DNA from: Parazoarcus communis
Lineage (GTDB): Bacteria; Pseudomonadota; Gammaproteobacteria; Burkholderiales; Rhodocyclaceae
Reading direction: 5' to 3'
NCBI RefSeq assembly: GCF_003111645.1
Contig: NZ_CP022187.1
Coordinates: 1,798,001-1,862,000, forward strand
DNA: 64,000 nt
This document shows, piece by piece, positions 45,929 through 55,004 of the stretch (position 1 is its first letter; every line of letters starts with the position of its first letter). A program made the translations under genes and the position numbers. Under the pieces are notes generated by a model. It was not told the DNA's origin. It saw only the letters and a list, made by a program, of their open reading frames with translations, and made no database searches.

Positions 45929-47423
45929 GCTTGATCTCCTTCTTGCCAAAGCGACGGGTCAGCAGCGGATACATCAGACCAATCAGGATGAACACGATGA
46001 TGCCGATCGAGATCGGGCGCCCGAAGAACTCCGCCAGCGCACTGCCCTTCGCCGAACCGATCAGATAGCCCTGGACGAATCCACCTTCGGCGATGCTCCC
46101 AAGGATGAGTCCGAGCACGATCGGAGAGGCGGAGAAGCCCCAGCTCGCCATCACCCAGGCAAAGCCGCCAAGCAGCACCATCTGCAGCACTTCATGTGCG
46201 TTGTTATGCACGGCATAGCTGCCGAGAATGGTGAGGAAGGCGACCGAAGGGGCAAGCAGCGCCTTGGGAATGCCCACCAGCGACTTGAACGCATAGCGCC
46301 CGACCAGCAGACCAACCGGCAGCATCAGCACGGTGGCGATGAACAGGCCGTAGATGAAGGTGTAGACGATCTCGCTTTGCTCGCCGAACAGCTGCGGCCC
46401 GACGCGCACGCCCTGCACCAGCAGTGCGCCGAGAATCACCGCATCCGGCGGCGTGCCCGGGATGCCCAGCACCAGCGTGGGGATGAAGCCGCCACCCACC
46501 GTCGCGTTGTTGGACGACTCGGTTGCAAGCAGACCATCGGGCTCGCCGGTGCCGAATTTTTCCGGCTGTTTGGCCACGCGGCGTGCCTCCGAGTAGGCAA
46601 TCAGCGAGGCGATCGAACCGCCCGCGCCAGGCAGGATGCCAACCACCGTACCGATCACCGAACTGCGCATGATGTTGAAGCGCGACTTCCAGCACTGGCG
46701 CATGCCCTCGCCCAGGCGATAGCTCGACACCCGGCTGCCGAGCCGCATGTGCGGGTCGGGCGAAGCCACGAGTTCAAGCAGCACCGGCACGCAGTACAGG
46801 CCGATCAGCGCGGAGACGATGTCGATGCCACCAAGCAGGGCCTGCGAGTCGCCGGTAAAGCGCACATCGCCACCGACCTCGGCGACGCCGATCATCGACA
46901 GCAGCAGGCCGATGCAGCCACCGATCAGCGACTTGATCAGACTGCCTTCGCTGAGCGACGCAATCAGGGTGAGACCGAAGATGGCGAGCCAGAAGTACTC
47001 GACCGGGCCGAAGCTCAGTGCGACCGAGGCCAGCGGGGGTGCGAGCAGCAGCAGGAAGGCCGCGCCCACCAGACCGCCGAACACCGAAGCCAGGCAGGCC
47101 AACGTGAGCGCGAGATCGCCATCGCCGCGCTTGGCCATCGGATAGCCGTCGAAGGTGGTGGCGATCGACGACGGCGTGCCCGGCGTCTTCAGCAGGATGG
47201 CCGAATAGGCACCACCGTAGATGGCACCGGTATAGATGGCGCCAAGCGCGATCAGCGCAACACCCGGCTCCATGCCGAAGGTGAAGGGGACCAGCACCGC
47301 AACCGCCATGGTTGCGGTCAGCCCTGGCATTGCACCGATGAGGATGCCTGCCAGCACGCCGGCGAAGGCGATCAGCAGACTCATCGGGCTCAGGGCATGA
47401 AGGAGATACTCGATTCCAGGCAT
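45915..47423 (-). CDS. tctA: Tripartite tricarboxylate transporter, large membrane subunit (TctA-like)
   Basis: 502 residues, about 12 membrane segments. GAIYGGAYSAILLKTPGTPSSIATTFDGYPMAKRG near 90 and GGGFIPTLVLGIPGTPPDAVILGALLVQG near 310 are the TctA signatures. It forms the channel of a solute-binding-protein-dependent secondary importer. TGAGGAG precedes the ATG. It lies 56 bp downstream of tctC and overlaps tctB. Confidence 0.93.
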   Translation of the reverse strand: MPGIEYLLHALSPMSLLIAFAGVLAGILIGAMPGLTATMAVAVLVPFTFGMEPGVALIALGAIYTGAIYGGAYSAILLKTPGTPSSIATTFDGYPMAKRGDGDLALTLACLASVFGGLVGAAFLLLLAPPLASVALSFGPVEYFWLAIFGLTLIASLSEGSLIKSLIGGCIGLLLSMIGVAEVGGDVRFTGDSQALLGGIDIVSALIGLYCVPVLLELVASPDPHMRLGSRVSSYRLGEGMRQCWKSRFNIMRSSVIGTVVGILPGAGGSIASLIAYSEARRVAKQPEKFGTGEPDGLLATESSNNATVGGGFIPTLVLGIPGTPPDAVILGALLVQGVRVGPQLFGEQSEIVYTFIYGLFIATVLMLPVGLLVGRYAFKSLVGIPKALLAPSVAFLTILGSYAVHNNAHEVLQMVLLGGFAWVMASWGFSASPIVLGLILGSIAEGGFVQGYLIGSAKGSALAEFFGRPISIGIIVFILIGLMYPLLTRRFGKKEIKHEYA

Positions 47424-47479
47424 GCGAACTCCTCAGACAGATGAACACGCGCAGCCCTTGCGGGCTGCGCATTGGAAGA

Positions 47480-48439
47480 TCACTGCATCTTGATGCCAAG
47501 ATCCTTGGCAGCTTCCGCGTATTCCTTGCTCATCTTGTCCATGAAGTCCTTCATCTGCTCTGGGCCGACATCGACGACGGTGAACCCGTTGTCGAGCATT
47601 TTCTCGATGAAGACAGGATCCTTGTTGATCTGACCGATCAGGCTGGCAACCTGCTTCTGCACCGCAGCCGGCGTGCTCGAAGGCACGGCGAGTCCGCGAT
47701 AGACGCCACCGACCATGTCGATGCCCAGCTCACGGAAGGTCGGGCAATCCGGCATGCGCGGATGGCGCGCTTCCATGGCCACCGCGAGGCAGCGCACCTG
47801 GTCGCCCAGCTGCAGCTTCACCGTGGTGTAGCCCCAGGAGGCCGCGACCTGCTTGCCCAGCAGTGCGGTGTTGACCGCACCCGTGCCCTTGAACGGGATA
47901 TAGGTGGTCTTGATGCCGGCGAGCTTGTCCAGGCGCGCCTTCGCCAGCTCGTTACCGGAGTTGGTGCCGGTGCCGCCGACAATCACCCCGCCCGGCGTCT
48001 TGCGCGCGGCAGCGAGATAGTCCGCCAGGGTCTTGTAGGGGCTGTCGGCAGTCACCAGCAGCGCATCCGGCGTGTAGTGAAACCAGTACACGTTGGTCAC
48101 CTCGGCGGTGCGATAACCCACGTCCTTTTCCATCGGCTGCAGCACGATGTGCGGGAGGTTCGTCCCCATCATCGTGTAGCCGTCTGCAGTCATGCTGTTC
48201 AGTTGCGCCCAAGCTGCAGCACCGCCCGCACCGGCCTTGTACTGAATGGCCACCGACTGTCCGCCATGCTTCTTGAACAGCGGCTCCTGCAGGCGTGCTG
48301 CGATGTCCGACTCACCCCCCGGACCGAAAGGGATGATGTAGTTGATGGTCTGCTCCGGATAGGCCGCAGCGGCCCCCAGGGAAATGCTGCACAGGCTGGC
48401 GACGGTCATGCGGGTAATGGCGCTTTGAAGCTTTCTCAT
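47480..48439 (-). CDS. tctC: Tripartite tricarboxylate transporter, periplasmic binding protein (TctC/Bug-like)
   Basis: 319 residues with a Sec signal peptide over about residues 1-26 (hydrophobic MTVASLCSISLGAAAA). The mature protein fits the Bug/TctC family (QTINYIIPFGPGGESDIAARLQE near the start; GTGTNSGNELAKARLDKLAGIKTTYIPFKGTGAVNTALLGKQVAASWG). It captures a carboxylate-bearing ligand, here probably sulfolactate by gene context. Stem-loops lie between suyB and this gene, compatible with higher or separately controlled expression. Confidence 0.9.
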   Translation of the reverse strand: MRKLQSAITRMTVASLCSISLGAAAAYPEQTINYIIPFGPGGESDIAARLQEPLFKKHGGQSVAIQYKAGAGGAAAWAQLNSMTADGYTMMGTNLPHIVLQPMEKDVGYRTAEVTNVYWFHYTPDALLVTADSPYKTLADYLAAARKTPGGVIVGGTGTNSGNELAKARLDKLAGIKTTYIPFKGTGAVNTALLGKQVAASWGYTTVKLQLGDQVRCLAVAMEARHPRMPDCPTFRELGIDMVGGVYRGLAVPSSTPAAVQKQVASLIGQINKDPVFIEKMLDNGFTVVDVGPEQMKDFMDKMSKEYAEAAKDLGIKMQ

Positions 48440-48460
48440 TATGTGTCTCCTCCATCAAGG

Positions 48461-48524
48461 GGTTGCGGGGGCTGTCGCCTCATGGCGAAAGCCCCCGTTG
48501 CAGCAACCGGCCTCAGCGGCCGGT
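48461..48524 (-). other. Stem-loop cluster between suyB and tctC
   Basis: Two hairpins lie in the 101 bp gap: CGGGGGCT (48466-48473) with AGCCCCCG (48490-48497), and ACCGGCC (48506-48512) with GGCCGGT (48518-48524) around 5 bases. GGTTGC/GCAACC (48461-48466, 48503-48508) gives a competing fold. No T run follows on the minus strand. They may stabilise the suyAB end of the mRNA or attenuate transcription of the transporter. Confidence 0.5.
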
Positions 48525-48540
48525 GTCAGGCTTCAGTAAA

Positions 48541-49710
48541 TCAGGCACTCTCGTACAGACGGGTCAGCACGAATTCGCGGTGTCCCAGTGCTTCGGCCGC
48601 GGTAAGGCGTCCGTTCGCGGTGCGCAGCATGCATTCAAGCAACTGGTCACCCGCGCCATCCATGTTCATTTCGCGCTGCAGCAGGCCGGAGGTATCGACG
48701 TCGATGTGCTCGCCCATGGTGCGGACGGTCCTCGGGTTTGCGCAGATCTTGATCACGGGCAGGATCGGGTTGCCGACGATGTTGCCCTGTCCGGTGGGGA
48801 AGAAATGCACCACGTAACCGGCAGCTGCACACAGCGTCACCATCTCGGCAGCAGCCGAGCTCGACTGCATGAACCACAGGCCGGGGGCGGTCGGCGTTTC
48901 GGCATAGTCGAGCACGCCATCGACCTTGCACTTCTTGCCGATTTTCTGGATGTTGCCCAGCGCCTTTTCCTCGATGGTGGTCAGACCACCGGCGATGTTG
49001 CCCTTGGTCGGCTGCGAGTCGGAGAGGTCCGAGGTCTTGTGACGGTTGATCATGTCCTGATAGCTGTTGAACAGCTTCATGAACTCTTCCTTCACGTCCG
49101 GCGTGGCACAGCGTGCGGCCACCAGATGCTCACCACCGGTCAGCTCGGAAGTCTCGCCGAACACCAAGGTCGCGCCGACACCGTAGAGCTTGTCGAAGGC
49201 ATTGCCGACGGTCGGATTGGCACCGCAGCCCGAGGTCGTGTCCGACTCGCCGCACTTGGTGGACACCCACAGTTCGCTGATCGGGCACTCTTCGCGCTGC
49301 TTCTCGGAGGCAAACTGAACCAGCTCGCGGGCGGCTTTCGACGCCTTCATGATGGTCTCGTGATCGCCATTCTGCGAGATCGAGAAGCTGTGAACCGGCT
49401 TGCCGGTCTTGGCGATGCCGTCGGCAACGAGCTTGGTCCAGGCCGGCTCGATGCCGATCACGACCACTGCAGCCACGTTGGGGTTGGAACCGGTACCGAT
49501 CAGGGTGCGGAAGTGCAGCTCAAGGTCGGCACCGAACTGCAGACGACCGTAAGGGTGCGGCAGGGCCATTGCGCCCTTGATGTTGTTCGCAACGGCTTCG
49601 GCTGCTGCGTTGGAAATGTCGTCCACCGGCAGGACGATGACGTGGTTGCGAACCCCGACGCGGCCGTTCTCGCGGCGATATCCGAGAAAAGTCGTTTCAT
49701 TGCTGATCAT
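48541..49710 (-). CDS. suyB: (R)-sulfolactate sulfo-lyase large subunit
   Basis: 389 residues of the altronate-dehydratase (UxaA/GarD) C-terminal family, split as in Suy[27 protein letters not shown] at the start, [23 protein letters not shown] near 155 (conserved Cys and Ser/Asp), and [14 protein letters not shown] near 330 are family motifs. SuyAB cleaves (R)-sulfolactate to pyruvate and sulfite. The split gene pair, the SuyA neighbour, and the SlcC/ComC partners together separate it from altronate or galactarate dehydratases. Confidence 0.92.
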   Translation of the reverse strand: MISNETTFLGYRRENGRVGVRNHVIVLPVDDISNAAAEAVANNIKGAMALPHPYGRLQFGADLELHFRTLIGTGSNPNVAAVVVIGIEPAWTKLVADGIAKTGKPVHSFSISQNGDHETIMKASKAARELVQFASEKQREECPISELWVSTKCGESDTTSGCGANPTVGNAFDKLYGVGATLVFGETSELTGGEHLVAARCATPDVKEEFMKLFNSYQDMINRHKTSDLSDSQPTKGNIAGGLTTIEEKALGNIQKIGKKCKVDGVLDYAETPTAPGLWFMQSSSAAAEMVTLCAAAGYVVHFFPTGQGNIVGNPILPVIKICANPRTVRTMGEHIDVDTSGLLQREMNMDGAGDQLLECMLRTANGRLTAAEALGHREFVLTRLYESA

Positions 49711-49763
49711 TTGGCGATGCCTCTCTATGAATGGAATGGGTATGGCGCGACCTGAGCCTGGGC

Positions 49764-50045
49764 TTACCAGCGCTTGGTCTTGACGTTCTGAACGTGCAAG
49801 TGCTCGCCCGCCGCGATGGGGGCAACGACCTTGCCGATATCGACGCCGTACTTGATCACCGTGGCACCGACTTCCAGCTGCTGCAGCGCGATCTTGTGAC
49901 CGATCGGAATGTCGCTGCGCGTCTTGATTTCCGTCATGCGGTCCTGCTCCATGATCCAGCCCGACAGCGTTGCGCCGCTCTTGACGCCCTCGACCACGAT
50001 CGTGCCGACCGAGTCACCCTCTTCATGTACGACAAAATGAATCAT
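49764..50045 (-). CDS. suyA: (R)-sulfolactate sulfo-lyase small subunit
   Basis: 93 residues, a SAF-domain protein like the N-terminus of altronate dehydratase ([68 protein letters not shown]). It forms SuyAB with the next gene, 53 bp downstream. An AAAGGAGAAGAGAG site precedes the ATG at 50045; the longer frame reaches into the promoter and is not used. First gene of the sulfolactate operon. Confidence 0.92.
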   Translation of the reverse strand: MIHFVVHEEGDSVGTIVVEGVKSGATLSGWIMEQDRMTEIKTRSDIPIGHKIALQQLEVGATVIKYGVDIGKVVAPIAAGEHLHVQNVKTKRW

Positions 50046-50088
50046 CTCTCTTCTCCTTTGGCGATCAGTCCATGCGGACAGCAATTGC

Positions 50089-50138
50089 ATCGTAGTACCA
50101 CAATTCATCCGTGTCAACTGGGTGATATATATGAGTTG
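50089..50138 (-). promoter_or_regulatory. suyA promoter with adjoining dyad operator
   Basis: On the minus strand a TTGACA (-35, plus 50112-50117), 17-base spacer and TACGAT (-10, plus 50089-50094) precede suyA. A dyad CAACT (50115-50119) / AGTTG (50134-50138) overlaps and extends upstream of the -35. Read on the minus strand it contains AACTCAT and AGTTGAC, both also found at the yeiH promoter (51909-51925), so the same GntR-type regulator may act at both. Confidence 0.6.
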
Positions 50139-50320
50139 GATGTTTAGGTTAACTTTTTCGAGTGCCGATGAAATGCGGGGTCGCAACTGGCATGGCGTGA
50201 GTGCGCGGGCACACACTCATACGGATGAGATGCATCGCTCAAGCCTTGATCTCGCGCGGGATTTGGTATGATTGATGCCCCTAGTGCCATCGTGCCTACT
50301 TCATCGAGGCCGCTCCCGCC

Positions 50321-51064
50321 ATGAACCAGATTTCACTGTCAGGCCTTCCCCTGGGCGCCCCGCTCTACCAGGAAGTGAAGCGAAAGATCATGGAATCGCT
50401 GCGCAGTGGCGAGTGGAAGCCGGGCGAGATCATTCCGTCGGAGAAGCGTCTGGGCGAACGTTTCGGGGTCAGCATCGGCACCGTGCGCAAGGCGGTCGAC
50501 GAACTGGTGGCAGAAAACATCCTCATCCGGCACCAGGGGCGCGGCACCTTCGTCACCTCCCACACGCACGATCGCTATGTGTTCGCGTTTTTCCACATCA
50601 TTGGGCAGGACGGGCACAAGGAATACCCGAAGGTAGAGCTGCAAGCCTTCGCCAGCATCAAGGCCGATGCCGACATGGCCCAGCGCCTTGGCATACGCAC
50701 CGGGTCGAAGCTGTTCCGCCTGACCAACCGGCTGAGCATCGCCGGCAAGCCCCTGATCGTGGACGACATCCACGTCCCCGAGCGCAGCTTTCCGCATCTC
50801 ACCGCAGAGACCGTACGCAACCGGCCGGGTACGCTCTATCAGCTCTACCAGGACAACTTCGCCGTCGCCGTGCTGCGCACCGAGGAGCGCCTGCGTGCCT
50901 GCCTTGCCGACGAGCGCCTGGCCTCACTGCTCGAGGTCGAAGTGGGCGCACCCTTGCTGCATATCGTCAGGCTTGCACTGTCGTTCAACGATCTCGCGGT
51001 GGAGTTGCGGCACAGCTATGTGAACACCGCACATCACGAGTATTTCGCCGAAGAGCACCAGTAA
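50321..51064 (+). CDS. suyR: GntR-family regulator, probable SuyR
   Basis: 247 residues, HutC-type GntR regulator. The winged helix-turn-helix (about 12-75; GEIIPSEKRLGERFGVSIGTVRKAVDELVAENILIRHQGRGTFV) is followed by a UTRA-type ligand domain (LPDIHVPERSFP, RPGTLYQLYQDNFAVAVLRTEERL). It is divergent from the suyA operon across 275 bp, the usual place of SuyR. Likely senses sulfolactate or a related compound (inference). No strong ribosome site before the ATG (CCGCTCCCGCC). Confidence 0.82.
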   Translation: MNQISLSGLPLGAPLYQEVKRKIMESLRSGEWKPGEIIPSEKRLGERFGVSIGTVRKAVDELVAENILIRHQGRGTFVTSHTHDRYVFAFFHIIGQDGHKEYPKVELQAFASIKADADMAQRLGIRTGSKLFRLTNRLSIAGKPLIVDDIHVPERSFPHLTAETVRNRPGTLYQLYQDNFAVAVLRTEERLRACLADERLASLLEVEVGAPLLHIVRLALSFNDLAVELRHSYVNTAHHEYFAEEHQ

Positions 51065-51067
51065 ACG

Positions 51068-51835
51068 TCAGTCCCGGCCGCGCCCGCGATCGGCTTCATG
51101 CAGGGTGCGGGAGTACTCGTAGTGTTCGGTCTTGACGAAGGAGTGGCGCAATTCGATTGGCGTACCGTCTACCGCAAACGCCCGCCGCACGATGTGCAGC
51201 AGCGGATAACCCGGATCGACCGCCAGGTCCGCAGCCTGCTGCGCGTTGGCCACCGTCGCGCGCAAGCGCTCTTCGATACGGGTCACCGACTGCCGGAACT
51301 GCTCTTCGTATAGCTGATACAGCGTCCCGCTGCGATCGGCCACCCGCTCACGACTGATCCCGGCAAAGCGCGCCGCCGGCAGCAGAATCTCGTCGACCAG
51401 GGTCGGCACACCCTTCAGGGTCAGCAGGTTGCGAACGCGCACCACCTTGGCCCCCGGACTGATGCTCAGGCTGCGCGCGACAAAGGCGTCTGCACGCAGA
51501 CTGTCGAAGTCGATCAGGTTCACGACCGGATAGATCCGCTGGCCGTCATGCCCGCAGACGTTGAAGAAGCTGAACAGATAGCGGTTGCGATCATGCGCGG
51601 TTACGAAGGTGCCGCGTCCCTGATGGCGCACCAGAACGTCGTCGTCGACCAGTTCATCCAGTGCGCGCCGGATGGTTCCCATACTGACGCCAAAGCCTTC
51701 CGACAGCTTGCGCTCCGACGGAATCGCCTGGGCCGGACGCCAGGTGCCGAGCCCGATCAGTTCGATCAGCCCGCGCTTTACCCACTTGTAGAGTGGTTCG
51801 TCGAACTTCCGCAATTCCCTGATGTGCAGTTCCAT
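51068..51835 (-). CDS. GntR-family regulator, paralogue of SuyR-like gene
   Basis: 255 residues. HTH RPAQAIPSERKLSEGFGVSMGTIRRALDELVDDDVLVRHQGRGTFVTAHDRNRYLFSFFNVCGHDGQRIYPVV resembles the neighbouring regulator closely, motif by motif, including RxGTLYQLYEEQFRQSVTRIEERLRA. It converges on suyR with only 3 bp between the stops. GGGGAGGAC precedes the two ATGs at 51838 and 51835; the second gives better spacing. It is divergent from yeiH, so it may regulate the exporter, or both regulators may share the motif seen at suyA and yeiH. Confidence 0.85.
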   Translation of the reverse strand: MELHIRELRKFDEPLYKWVKRGLIELIGLGTWRPAQAIPSERKLSEGFGVSMGTIRRALDELVDDDVLVRHQGRGTFVTAHDRNRYLFSFFNVCGHDGQRIYPVVNLIDFDSLRADAFVARSLSISPGAKVVRVRNLLTLKGVPTLVDEILLPAARFAGISRERVADRSGTLYQLYEEQFRQSVTRIEERLRATVANAQQAADLAVDPGYPLLHIVRRAFAVDGTPIELRHSFVKTEHYEYSRTLHEADRGRGRD

Positions 51836-51908
51836 CATGTCCTCCCCCCGCCTCAATGCAACATCGACTCCGATGCTCGGAATCATCCTTCCGACACTCT
51901 ACATCACC

Positions 51909-51950
51909 TAACTCATCTAGTTGACCTATATCTTACAATTCCGCTAGCAT
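51909..51950 (+). promoter_or_regulatory. yeiH promoter and candidate GntR operator
   Basis: TAACTCATCTAGTTGAC (51909-51925) contains AACTCAT and AGTTGAC, shared with the suyA promoter. TTGACC (51921-51926) forms the -35 with TAGCAT (51945-51950) 18 bp downstream as a -10. Transcription would start about 65 bp before yeiH. Confidence 0.5.
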
Positions 51951-52020
51951 TGATCCCGAAATGTCATTACGCCCGATCCGCTGACCGGTCGGCCTCAAGC
52001 GCACGTCACATGGAAGGATC

Positions 52021-53049
52021 ATGAGCACAGCCACGATGTCCAGCATTGCCGCCAACCTGCGCAGCACCACCGCGCGTATGCCGGGCCTGATGACGGCCCT
52101 CGTCATCGCGCTCGCCTCCACCTTCATCGCGGAGCACTACGGCGGCCCGCAGTTTCTCTATGCCTTGCTGGTTGGCATGGCTTTCCACTACCTGGCTGCG
52201 GAACCCAAAACGCGCATCGGCATCGATTTCGCCGCGCGCGGGGTGCTGCGCTTCGGGGTGGCCTTGCTCGGTGCGCGCATCACCGTCGGCCAGATCGCAG
52301 ACCTTGGCGCCGGGCCGATCGCACTGGTGGTGGCAGGCGTGGGCGCCACGCTGCTGTTCGGTTCGCTGCTTGCGCGCCGCCTCGGACGCACCGGGCCGGA
52401 AGGCCTGCTCGGCGGCGGTGCAGTGGCAATCTGTGGCGCGTCGGCCGCGCTTGCCATCGCCGCGGCCCTGCCCAAGAACGATCAGAACCAGCGCATGACG
52501 CTGCTGACCGTGGTCACGGTCACCGCCCTGTCGACGGTGGCAATGATTGCCTACCCGCTGATCGCGAAGCTGCTCGAACTCAGCCCGGAGATGACCGCCG
52601 TGTTCTTTGGCGGTACGATTCACGATGTCGCACAGGTCGTGGGCGCGGGTTTTCTGATCTCGCCTCAGGTGGCCGAAACCGCCACCCTGGTGAAGCTGTT
52701 CCGGGTCGCATTGCTGGTGCCGGTCGTGCTCATGATCTCGCTCAGCTTCCGCCGCCAGAACAAGGACAACGATGAACCGGTCACGCTGCTCCCCCGCTTT
52801 CTCGTCGGCTTCATCATCCTCGTGCTGATCAACAGTGCCGGCCTGCTCACCACCGAAGTCAGCGACTCCCTGTCGAGCCTGTCGCGCTGGTGCCTGGTCG
52901 TGGCGATCTCCGCTCTCGGGGTCAAGACTTCCTTTGCCGAGCTGCGCACCGTCGGCTGGCAGCCGATCGCCCTGATCGTGGCCAACACGCTCTTCCTTGC
53001 ACTGTGGGTGCTGGGCGGCATCTACCTGCTCGAGCACGTCATCAAATGA
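52021..53049 (+). CDS. YeiH/UPF0324-family membrane protein, candidate sulfite/sulfate exporter
   Basis: 342 residues with about ten membrane segments. YALLVGMAFHYLAAEPKTRIGIDFAARGVLRFGVALLGARIT near 45 and GGGAVAICGASAALAIAAALP near 135 are diagnostic of the UPF0324/YeiH family. Members are found beside taurine and sulfolactate degradation genes and have been proposed to export the released sulfite or sulfate; direct proof is limited. Its promoter shares a motif with suyA, which supports that role here. AAGGATC precedes the ATG. It overlaps the next gene by ATGA. Confidence 0.82.
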   Translation: MSTATMSSIAANLRSTTARMPGLMTALVIALASTFIAEHYGGPQFLYALLVGMAFHYLAAEPKTRIGIDFAARGVLRFGVALLGARITVGQIADLGAGPIALVVAGVGATLLFGSLLARRLGRTGPEGLLGGGAVAICGASAALAIAAALPKNDQNQRMTLLTVVTVTALSTVAMIAYPLIAKLLELSPEMTAVFFGGTIHDVAQVVGAGFLISPQVAETATLVKLFRVALLVPVVLMISLSFRRQNKDNDEPVTLLPRFLVGFIILVLINSAGLLTTEVSDSLSSLSRWCLVVAISALGVKTSFAELRTVGWQPIALIVANTLFLALWVLGGIYLLEHVIK

Positions 53050-53867
53050 GCGCGCCATCCACATTCGACCGCGAGCACCTGCTCGCAGTGGCGCGCGACG
53101 CAGCGGGCGCCGCGAGCAGGATCGCACATCAGGGCTGGCTGCAGCGCGACAGCATCGAAGTGGCCGACAAGGGCGCGGGCGATGTCGTCACCTCGATAGA
53201 CCTTGCGGCCGAAACCGCCGCAATCGGTATCATCCGCAGCGCCTGCCCGGATCACGCCATTCTTTCGGAGGAAGCCGGTGGCGATGGCGTCGAGTCGGAT
53301 TACCTGTGGGTGATCGATCCGATCGACGGCTCGGTGAACTTCGCGCACGGGCTGGCGGACTTCGCGGTGTCGGTAGCCTGCCTTCATCGCGGGCAGGCAC
53401 TGGTCGGCGTCATCGTCGATCCGGTGCGTGGCGACACCTACTCGGCCGTACGTGGCGGTGGCGCCTGGCGCAATGGCAGCCGGATACTCGTTTCATCATG
53501 CCGGGAGCTGAAACACGCCCTGCTCGGCACCGTGTTCCCCAAGCCGGGCGCAGCTGCCATGGCGGGCTATCTGCCGGCCCTGGGCGCCGCACTGAACACC
53601 GCGCAAGGCGTCAGGCGCTCGGGTTCGATGGTGCTCGATCTCGCACGCGTGGCCAGCGGCCAGCTCGACGGCTTCTGGCAGGTCGGCATGAAAGCCTGGG
53701 ATCTTGCTGCAGGCAGCCTGATGATCGAGGAGGCAGGCGGCCGCCTCGACCTGCGCGGCGCGGCGTCGGTACTCGACACCCGATCCTGCATCGTCGCAGC
53801 GCCTGATCTGCTGGAAGCACTCACTCGCCTGCTCGACGGTTTCGACGGGGAAAGCAGCCGGACCTGA
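53046..53867 (+). CDS. Inositol-monophosphatase-family phosphatase
   Basis: 273 residues. Metal-binding signatures of the Li-sensitive IMPase superfamily are intact: SEEAGGDGVES (EE near 76), WVIDPIDGSVNFAHG near 87 and KAWDLAAGSLMIEEAGG near 215. The superfamily covers inositol phosphatases, fructose bisphosphatase and PAP phosphatase (CysQ). Coupling to YeiH by an ATGA overlap in a sulfonate locus suggests a sulfur-linked substrate, for example PAP or a phosphorylated sulfonate, but the sequence does not decide. A general IMPase remains possible. Confidence 0.85.
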   Translation: MSAPSTFDREHLLAVARDAAGAASRIAHQGWLQRDSIEVADKGAGDVVTSIDLAAETAAIGIIRSACPDHAILSEEAGGDGVESDYLWVIDPIDGSVNFAHGLADFAVSVACLHRGQALVGVIVDPVRGDTYSAVRGGGAWRNGSRILVSSCRELKHALLGTVFPKPGAAAMAGYLPALGAALNTAQGVRRSGSMVLDLARVASGQLDGFWQVGMKAWDLAAGSLMIEEAGGRLDLRGAASVLDTRSCIVAAPDLLEALTRLLDGFDGESSRT

Positions 53868-53913
53868 AACGCCTGCAGACACCCGGATTCCGTCGCCTGC
53901 CGTGACGACTGAC

Positions 53914-54972
53914 TCAGCCGCCGTCCGCCAGCACTGGCGGGGGAGCGGTCGTACCGCGCACCACCAGCTCGGCATCCAGCTCGGTGTGGGCCGGCGGGTC
54001 CTGCCCGGCAAGGCGATCGAGCAGATAATCCGCCGCGCGCCGCCCGATATCGGCCGCCGGCACCCGGATCGTTGTCAGCGCAGGCACGAGGTTGGCCGAG
54101 ATCGGCAGATCATCGAAGCCGACGATGGACAGCCTTGCGGGCACGGCGATACCCTGCGCCTGGGTCTCGAACAGCGTACCCATGGCCTGCACGTCATTAC
54201 CGCAAATGACCGCGGTCGGCGGCTCCGGCAAACGCAGCAGGGTGCGCAGCGCCTCCCGCCCCTCACGCACATCGTAGGCCCGCTCCAGGAACTGACCGGG
54301 CGCAATCTCCAGCCCGCGCTTTGCCAGCGCTGCGCGCACGCCCTCCGCGCGCGCGCGCGCACGATCGTTGTGGGCCGTGAAACCCGCCACCATCGCGATG
54401 CGCCGATGCCCCAGGTCCATCAGATAGTCGGCCAGCCGATGCCCTGCACTGCGGTTGTCGAAACCGATGGTCGGATGCGGCTGGTCGGGCGAATGCACCC
54501 AGGTATTCACGTACGGCAGGCCCTTGGAGGCGAGCAGCTTGTACAGCCTGGGGTCGTGACCTTCGCCCACGAAAACGAGACCATCCACCCCCCTGACGAC
54601 CAGAGCATGAACCTCGCGCGCCTCTTCGTCGCTGTCGTATTCGGACGAAGCCACCAGCAGCGTGAAACCGCGCTGCGCCAGCCGGCGCTGCAACGCGTTG
54701 ATGCCACTGGCGAAGATGGCGTTGTCGAGCGTCGGGACGATTGCACCAATGGTTCGCAGGCGCCCGGAGGCCAGCGCCCGCGCCGCGCCGTCAGGCACAT
54801 ACCCCAGCTGCTCCACCGCCGCCATCACGCGCTGACGCATCTCGGGACGCACCTTGTCGGGCTCATTCAGCACCCGCGACACAGACGCAGTCGACACCCC
54901 GGCCGCAAGCGCCACATCCGCCAGTACAGGCCTGTCATTGCGAATCGTTTCCCGCCTGCGCCCCTCGACCAT
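53914..54972 (-). CDS. LacI-family transcriptional repressor of the DHPS genes
   Basis: 352 residues. The HTH (VLADVALAAGVSTASVSRVLNEPDKVRPEMRQRVMAAVEQLGY) is intact with the hinge helix AARALASGR, followed by a periplasmic-binding-protein-like sensor domain. Start at 54972 follows GGGAAA; the longer frame would begin in its own operator. Divergent from the TRAP operon. A perfect TGTAAGCGCTTACA palindrome at the TRAP and hpsN promoters and a degenerate one just upstream of this gene make it the obvious repressor of both operons, and possibly of itself. Confidence 0.88.
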   Translation of the reverse strand: MVEGRRRETIRNDRPVLADVALAAGVSTASVSRVLNEPDKVRPEMRQRVMAAVEQLGYVPDGAARALASGRLRTIGAIVPTLDNAIFASGINALQRRLAQRGFTLLVASSEYDSDEEAREVHALVVRGVDGLVFVGEGHDPRLYKLLASKGLPYVNTWVHSPDQPHPTIGFDNRSAGHRLADYLMDLGHRRIAMVAGFTAHNDRARARAEGVRAALAKRGLEIAPGQFLERAYDVREGREALRTLLRLPEPPTAVICGNDVQAMGTLFETQAQGIAVPARLSIVGFDDLPISANLVPALTTIRVPAADIGRRAADYLLDRLAGQDPPAHTELDAELVVRGTTAPPPVLADGG

Positions 54973-55004
54973 GCATGTTTCCCGTGTGTCAGAACAGTTA
55001 CGAA

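Noticed and set aside
45822-47444. 540-codon plus-strand frame across the TctA-like gene
   Set aside because: Antisense shadow; Arg/His/Gln-rich with no membrane or catalytic motif.
48541-50045. Altronate or galactarate dehydratase split into two genes
   Set aside because: Same superfamily, but no hexuronate genes are near and SlcC/ComC neighbours point to SuyAB.
54350-54362. Run of alternating GC (cgcgcgcgcgcgc) in the lacI gene as a Z-DNA or phase-variable tract
   Set aside because: It encodes part of the conserved Arg/Ala helix (RARARAEG) and the dinucleotide tract is short; slippage is possible but not supported.
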